Shown here: positions 4,840-8,258 of the stretch, piece after piece
Numbering within the stretch: position 1 is the stretch's first letter
Layout: every line of letters starts with the position of its first letter
Assembly: GCA_023388205.1 (NCBI GenBank)
Contig: JAEWGS010000109.1
Location: 1-8,258 of the forward strand
Origin: Bacillota bacterium
GTDB taxonomy: Bacteria; Bacillota; Clostridia; Saccharofermentanales; Fastidiosipilaceae
Direction: 5' to 3'
Length of the DNA: 8,258 nt
Notes under the pieces: generated by a model
The model's database searches: none
The model's input: only the letters and a program-made list of their open reading frames with translations
Told to the model about the DNA's origin: nothing
Translations under genes and position numbers: made by a program

Positions 4840-6018
4840 ATGGCAGAACATTCAAAAGCCCTTTACCGTGAGTGGCGTCCACAAACTTTTGATGAGCTTG
4901 TGGGACAAAAGCAGTTGACCGACACATTGAGACAAGCGGCCCAAAGCCAGGACCTTGCACACGCCTATCTTTTTTGTGGAACAAGGGGCACAGGGAAAAC
5001 CTCGATGGCGAAGATTTTTAGCCGTGCGATCAACTGTGAGCATCCCGACGAAAAAGGCAATCCCTGCAATCAATGTGCGACGTGCCAAGGTATTTTGAGT
5101 GGCAGTTTACTCGATGTCATCGAGATGGATGCGGCGAGCAATAACAGTGTGGACGATGTGCGCCACATTATTGAAGAAGTCCACTATCTACCTTCTCTGG
5201 CCAAGTACAAGGTTTATATCATCGACGAAGCGCACATGCTGTCGACGGCTGCTTTTAATGCTTTGCTCAAAACGCTGGAAGAACCGCCGGCCCATGTCAT
5301 TTTCATTTTGGCGACGACGGATCCTCAGCGCTTGCCTGCGACGATTTTGTCGCGCTGTCAGCGTTATGATTTTCGCCGCATTCGCCCGGAAGAGATGCAA
5401 GCGCATCTTTCTAAAATTGCGCAGGCGATTCATTTATCGATAGAGGCAGATGCCCTTGCGGCGATTGTTCATGCATCAGATGGGGCGATGCGCGACGCCA
5501 TCAGCTTGTTGGATCAGTGCCATACCTTGCACGGAGAACAAGATCAGCCCATGTCTCGTGCGGATGTTTTGACGTTGATCGGTCAAGTGAGTGACGATTT
5601 GCTCCTCTATTTGATGAAAGTTCTGGCGCGAAAAGATGTGCCGAATCTTTTCCGTTGTGTTGAAGAGATTGCGACGCGCGGGATTGAGTACAGCCGCTTT
5701 GTTTCGGATTTGGCGATTTTTTATCGGCATTTGCTTTTGCTCAAAGCTGGCGGCCAAGAGGCGCTTTCCTTGTTGCCGGTGCCGCGAGAGACCGGTATGA
5801 ATATTGCGCGTTTCTTGCCTTATTACGGCATGGAAGAATTGCTTTCTTTGATTCGTGATTTAGTCGCTTTGTCCCTCGAGCTCAAGGTCGACCGAAGCGC
5901 TAGGATGGGCCTTGAAATTGGGCTTCTCGCTTTGATGCAAAAGAAAGTCTCACGCCCATCTGAGGCCGCGACACTGGAGCAAAAAAAAAAAACGAGTCCC
6001 GAGACGAGCAGTAGCTGA
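4840..6018 (+). CDS. dnaX: DNA polymerase III subunit gamma-like product (unshifted frame, 392 residues)
   Basis: Read without any shift, the dnaX frame passes through the A12 run as EQKKKTS and stops at TGA 6016-6018. The product keeps the complete AAA+ module and the collar domain III but lacks the polymerase- and helicase-binding C-terminus, the same division as gamma versus tau in E. coli and Thermus. Unlike E. coli, where the unshifted frame gives tau, the genomic frame here gives the short form. The third frame stops at TAG 6012-6014, so slippage either way except into frame 2 would also give gamma-like ends. Confidence 0.75.
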   Translation: MAEHSKALYREWRPQTFDELVGQKQLTDTLRQAAQSQDLAHAYLFCGTRGTGKTSMAKIFSRAINCEHPDEKGNPCNQCATCQGILSGSLLDVIEMDAASNNSVDDVRHIIEEVHYLPSLAKYKVYIIDEAHMLSTAAFNALLKTLEEPPAHVIFILATTDPQRLPATILSRCQRYDFRRIRPEEMQAHLSKIAQAIHLSIEADALAAIVHASDGAMRDAISLLDQCHTLHGEQDQPMSRADVLTLIGQVSDDLLLYLMKVLARKDVPNLFRCVEEIATRGIEYSRFVSDLAIFYRHLLLLKAGGQEALSLLPVPRETGMNIARFLPYYGMEELLSLIRDLVALSLELKVDRSARMGLEIGLLALMQKKVSRPSEAATLEQKKKTSPETSSS

Positions 6019-6562
6019 AGCCTCTTCGCAAGAGGGCACCGGTGAGGCAAAAGAGGCCCCCAAAGCTGCCCCAGTGAGCGACGTTGATGCAGGGGCAAGC
6101 GAAGACTTTGTAGCGCCTTTTGGATTTGGCAAAAGCGCAGACGAATCGCAAGATTTTTCACCAAGTGACCGTGACGATTTAGACATCCCCGAGGATCAAT
6201 TGAAAGCGTTTTGGCTTCAAGCGATGGAGCATGTGGGCAAGGTTCAGGGCTTTTTTGATTTGATGTTCATGAGCCAAAAGCGACCTTTTCGGCGAAAGCA
6301 TCAAGAAATTCAGCTCATCTTTGAGCCCGAAGAAGAGAAAATGTTTGAGCGCTTTGAGACATTGGAGACAAGAACAGCTTTTCATCAGGCTTTTGAGGCC
6401 TTGCAACCGAGTTGGCATTTGACGTTTAGACCGGTATATGCAGATCAACTTCAGGAAGGGCAAAAGACGGAAGGCACAGCTCGAAGAGAGCCCGCTTGGT
6501 TGAAGCAACTGAGGCAGCTTTGTGAAGAACAAGGATTGCCCTTAGAAGTCAAAGATTCGTAA
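4840..6562 (+). CDS. dnaX: DNA polymerase III subunit tau, produced by a shift at an A12 run (573 residues)
   Basis: This is the clamp-loader ATPase that loads the beta clamp and, as tau, binds the replicative polymerase and helicase. Residues 1-384 are in frame 1: Walker A GTRGTGKTS (47-55), zinc cysteines C66, C76, C79 and C82, Walker B VYIIDEAH (125-132), sensor 1 at ATTD (158-161), arginine finger SRC (171-173), and sensor 2 GAMRDA (215-220). The tau-only part (189 codons from 5993) is in frame 2: a charged Pro/Ala-rich linker, then a folded DnaX C-terminal domain from about IPEDQLKAFW. Joining them needs net loss of one A, gain of two, or a +1 ribosomal shift at 5981-5992. The start is the ATG at 4840, with GAAAGGA about eight bases upstream; an ATG three codons earlier is possible. 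An in-frame GTG at 4741 lies inside the SRP RNA and is rejected. Confidence 0.85.
5981..5992 (+). other. A12 slippery tract in dnaX (programmed slippage / frameshift site)
   Basis: Twelve consecutive A follow GGAGC. The tract lies exactly between the conserved N-terminal part in frame 1 and the conserved C-terminal part in frame 2. Thermus thermophilus dnaX makes gamma and tau by RNA polymerase slippage on an A9 run, so a longer tract is expected to slip readily. GGAG (5976-5979) lies three bases before the first in-frame AAA (5983-5985), the spacing seen for the stimulatory Shine-Dalgarno site in prfB +1 frameshifting. A hairpin CCTCTT-CGC-AAGAGG (6021-6035) begins 28 bases downstream, probably too far to act as a classic stimulator. 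A length error in the homopolymer is the main alternative. Confidence 0.75.
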
Positions 6563-6617
6563 AATAAAGCTTCGTAAAAAAGTGAAAAGGGATGTGATCC
6601 CTAGAAATGAGGATAAG

Positions 6618-6968
6618 ATGGGCAAAGGCCGTTTTGGGGGAGGCTTCCCCGGTGGTATGGGCAATATGAATCAGATGATGAAGCAGGCGAAGAAGCTGCA
6701 AGAACAGCTGGCGCAGGCTCAAAATGAGATTCAAGCGAGCGAGGTTGAGCACAGTGCGGCAGGTGGCGCGATCAAGGTGCGTGTCAATGGGGAACACCGC
6801 GTGCTCGGCATCGAGATTAAACCTGAAGCGGTTGATCCAGAGGACGTCGAGTTGCTGCAAGACATGATTGTGGCGGCGATTAACGGCGCGATGGATCAGA
6901 TCGATGAGATGAGTCAAGAGAAAATGGGCGCCTTTGGGTCTGTTCCAGGCTTAGGTGGTCTGTTTTAA
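6618..6968 (+). CDS. ebfC: YbaB/EbfC family nucleoid-associated protein
   Basis: This 116-residue protein belongs to a family of small dimeric DNA-binding proteins that coat the nucleoid. The layout is typical: a Gly/Met-rich N-terminus (1-20), an Ala/Gln-rich amphipathic helix MMKQAKKLQEQLAQAQNEI (20-38), a beta-sheet core GGAIKVRVNGEHRVLGIEI (49-67), the acidic loop KPEAVDPEDVELLQD (68-82), a second helix (about 83-100) and a Gly-rich tail ending GLGGLF. The ATG at 6618 is chosen because GAGG (6609-6612) lies five bases before it and homologues begin here; an in-frame GTG at 6582 has no ribosome site. It lies between dnaX (55 bases upstream) and recR (15 bases downstream), the standard cluster, and is almost certainly cotranscribed with both. 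Confidence 0.93.
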   Translation: MGKGRFGGGFPGGMGNMNQMMKQAKKLQEQLAQAQNEIQASEVEHSAAGGAIKVRVNGEHRVLGIEIKPEAVDPEDVELLQDMIVAAINGAMDQIDEMSQEKMGAFGSVPGLGGLF

Positions 6969-6983
6969 GAGGCAAGGTAGCGG

Positions 6984-7820
6984 ATGTATAAAGGGTCTTC
7001 TCGAGGGCCGTCTCAGCTTTCTTCGGCATCGACGACAGCAAAGGCGAGCCCTTCTTTGCAGCGTTTGACGACGGCCTTGAGTCATTTGCCAGGGATTGGT
7101 CTGCCGACGGCAGAACGTTTGGCGAGTTATCTTTTGATTCACGCGTCGCAGGCGGAAGTTCAAGAACTCAGCGAGGCCTTGATCGGGGCGAAACGCGATC
7201 TGCATATCTGCCGCAATTGCTTTAATTTATCTGAGTCAGAAATTTGCCCGATTTGTCAGGATCCCAATCGCGATCCGCATCGAATTTGTGTGGTGGCGAC
7301 ACCGGATGATGTGAGAAGCATTGAGCATGCGAATAGTTTTCGCGGGCGATATCACGTGCTGCATGGTTTGATTGATGCCAAGACGCAAAATGCGTTGGAG
7401 CAGTTGAAAATACGGGAGCTTTTGATGCGGCTCAAAGCGCATCCTGAGATTGAAGAAGTGGTCTTTGCTTTGGATGCGACGATGTATGGAGAGGCGACCT
7501 TAAACTTTTTGACGCAGCTCATCGAACCGTCGGGGATCCGATTGAGTGCCTTGGCGACGGGGCTGCCACTCGGGACGGCGGTCGCACAGGCAGATTGGTT
7601 GACCTTGCAGCGTGCGATGGAACAAAGGCGGCTTCTTTCGGAAGGGCGTCATAGCGAAGAAGCGCCCAGCCTTTTGGAGAAGGACGCCGGAGCTGAGCCC
7701 GAGCCCGAAGCCGAAGCTGCCCCAGAAGCAGAAGACATAAGTCGCGCAGAAACTTCAGATCCAGATCCGGATCCGGATCCAGATAGTTTATTTAGCCCAG
7801 ATGATTTTTTGAATTTATAA
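6984..7820 (+). CDS. recR: Recombination mediator RecR, divergent and with terminal extensions
   Basis: RecR acts with RecO (and RecF) to load RecA on SSB-coated DNA in gap repair. Conserved features are the helix-hairpin-helix LPGIG..TAERLA (35-47), zinc cysteines C76, C79, C88 and C91, Toprim start CVVATPDDV (102-110), YHVLHG (123-128), GEAT (169-172), EPSGIRLS (181-188) and GLPLG (193-197). RecR is usually about 200 residues; this one has 278, with roughly 20 extra Ser/Thr-rich residues at the N-terminus and an acidic tail of about 55 residues including (DP)4. Several usual residues differ: the Lys of GIGPK(S/T)A is Pro41, the Glu of (V/I)EGEAT is Tyr168, and GGDLEYAD reads GTAVAQAD. The start ATG has AAGG six bases upstream; no shorter start has a good site. 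It closes the dnaX-ebfC-recR operon, before a strong terminator. Confidence 0.9.
   Translation: MYKGSSRGPSQLSSASTTAKASPSLQRLTTALSHLPGIGLPTAERLASYLLIHASQAEVQELSEALIGAKRDLHICRNCFNLSESEICPICQDPNRDPHRICVVATPDDVRSIEHANSFRGRYHVLHGLIDAKTQNALEQLKIRELLMRLKAHPEIEEVVFALDATMYGEATLNFLTQLIEPSGIRLSALATGLPLGTAVAQADWLTLQRAMEQRRLLSEGRHSEEAPSLLEKDAGAEPEPEAEAAPEAEDISRAETSDPDPDPDPDSLFSPDDFLNL
7758..7784 (+). repeat. Hexanucleotide GATCCR repeat in the recR tail
   Basis: Four tandem hexamers GATCCA, GATCCG, GATCCG, GATCCA (7758-7781) plus a partial fifth encode DPDPDPDPD at residues 259-267 of RecR. In-frame length change would alter the tail without disrupting the protein. Confidence 0.9.
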
Positions 7821-7872
7821 ACCTAATAGGGTGGTCTTGAATCATTGAGATCCAAGGTGTTTCGGAAAAGAC

Positions 7873-7910
7873 CAAAAAGAGGCCGAGGAGTTGTCTCCGC
7901 GGCCTTTTTT
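7873..7910 (+). terminator. Rho-independent terminator ending the dnaX-ebfC-recR operon
   Basis: AGGCCG (7880-7885) pairs with CGGCCT (7900-7905) and, after one A-G mismatch, GGAG pairs with CTCC around a TTGT loop. Six T follow (7905-7910). An A-rich tract precedes the stem (7874-7878), so it could also work in the reverse direction. An additional GGTCTT/AAGACC pairing (7833-7838 with 7868-7873) lies upstream. Confidence 0.92.
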
Positions 7911-7995
7911 CAAAATTGCCGCTTCCAGCGCGTTCTTCTAGTCAGCGGCCAGAAGCGCCGAGGCCTGCGCTTGTTGCCGTCGCACGAATGCTCCT

Positions 7996-8014
7996 TGTTA
8001 AAATGATGTCATTT
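7996..8014 (+). promoter_or_regulatory. Extended -10 promoter with overlapping dyad for the last gene
   Basis: TGTTAAAAT (7996-8004) is a good extended -10; no clear -35 is present at the right distance. It overlaps an inverted repeat AAATGA-TG-TCATTT (8001-8006 with 8009-8014), which covers the -10 and the probable start point, a position suited to a repressor. A start near 8011 would give a leader of about 87 bases. Confidence 0.5.
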
Positions 8015-8031
8015 GAAGTTTGAGTTGAAGC

Positions 8032-8057
8032 GAAGGCTAAGCGGGGTGAAGGCTAAG
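8032..8057. repeat. Direct repeat GAAGGCTAAG in the leader of the last gene
   Basis: GAAGGCTAAG occurs at 8032-8041 and 8048-8057 (period 16). A degenerate third copy, GGAGGCTAAA (8088-8097), contains the ribosome-binding site of the gene at 8098. Origin by local duplication, or a role in translation control, are both possible. Confidence 0.5.
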
Positions 8058-8097
8058 AACGAACTCAGCTGAACCTGCAAAGTTTTAGGAGGCTAAA

Positions 8098-8258
8098 ATG
8101 TGGCACGTAAGTTCTGAATCTGAATTTCGTTTCGCCTGTCAAATGACTCGGCGAGAAGAGGGACGCTTTTTTGCTCCGTTGGGGCCCGCTCACATACCGG
8201 AGATGCTCGCAGAGATTTTGCATCAGCGAGAAGCTTCTCCTGCGGATGAGGCGTGGGC
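8098..8258 (+). CDS. Unrecognised protein, N-terminal 53 residues (3' truncated by window)
   Basis: The ATG at 8098 has a textbook AGGAGG (8087-8092) five bases upstream, and the frame stays open to the right edge. The visible part begins MWHVSSESEFRF, then CQMTRREEGRFFAPLGPAH and a probable helix IPEMLAEILHQREASP. There is no signal peptide and no membrane segment. I do not recognise the family. The gene lies beyond the recR terminator and has its own promoter candidate, so it is probably a separate transcription unit. The ribosome site and codon use support a real gene. Confidence 0.7.
   Translation, partial: MWHVSSESEFRFACQMTRREEGRFFAPLGPAHIPEMLAEILHQREASPADEAW

Noticed and set aside
6582..6617. 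GTG start giving a 12-residue longer YbaB/EbfC
   Set aside because: No ribosome site before it, whereas GAGG precedes the ATG at 6618, where homologues begin.
7918..7972. Alternative hairpins (CGCTTC/GAAGCG against AAGCGC/GCGCTT) as a riboswitch or attenuator
   Set aside because: They lie upstream of the likely promoter of the last gene and downstream of the recR terminator, so they may not be transcribed; stems are only six pairs.
1..8258. CRISPR array, insertion sequence, prophage, tRNA or rRNA genes
   Set aside because: No regular spacer-repeat array, transposase, terminal inverted repeats or RNA gene signature other than SRP RNA was found.

Overview
The window looks like chromosome from a low-to-moderate GC Gram-positive fermenter (Bacillota). 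The evidence is a sortase-type cell-wall anchor at the left edge, a PTS permease, a D-lactate dehydrogenase, and the gene order SRP RNA - dnaX - ybaB/ebfC - recR, which is classic for Bacillota (B. subtilis scr-dnaX-yaaK-recR). The SRP RNA appears to be the short type without an Alu domain. I do not assign a genus.

Layout. (1) 2-403: 3' end of a wall-anchored surface protein, with an InlB-type repeat, a Thr/Glu linker and an unusual MAKTG sorting signal, closed by a strong terminator. (2) 587-1747, minus strand: a FucO-like Fe-dependent lactaldehyde/1,2-propanediol oxidoreductase with its own terminator, convergent with the surface gene. (3) 1748-2318: a 571-base divergent intergenic region with short repeats and dyads but no convincing gene. 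(4) 2319-3416 and 3513-4523: a stand-alone EIIC-type PTS permease followed by D-lactate dehydrogenase. Together with fucO they form a plausible sugar-uptake and NADH-reoxidation neighbourhood. (5) 4566-7910: a housekeeping block with an extended -10 promoter, a leader hairpin, SRP RNA, dnaX, ybaB/ebfC and recR, ended by a strong terminator. (6) 7911-8258: a new promoter region and the first 53 codons of an unrecognised gene.

The most notable element is in dnaX. An uninterrupted run of 12 A (5981-5992) separates the ATPase/clamp-loader part (frame 1) from the tau-specific C-terminal part (frame 2). As written, the gene encodes only a 392-residue gamma-like protein. Losing one A, gaining two A, or a +1 ribosomal shift gives a 573-residue tau, while the remaining frame also stops within 22 bases of the run. 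This is the arrangement expected of programmed slippage or frameshifting that makes both clamp-loader subunits. A homopolymer sequencing error must be excluded. The second oddity is the recR product: it keeps the zinc cysteines and overall fold motifs, but it departs from the family at several DNA-binding and Toprim positions and carries N- and C-terminal extensions.
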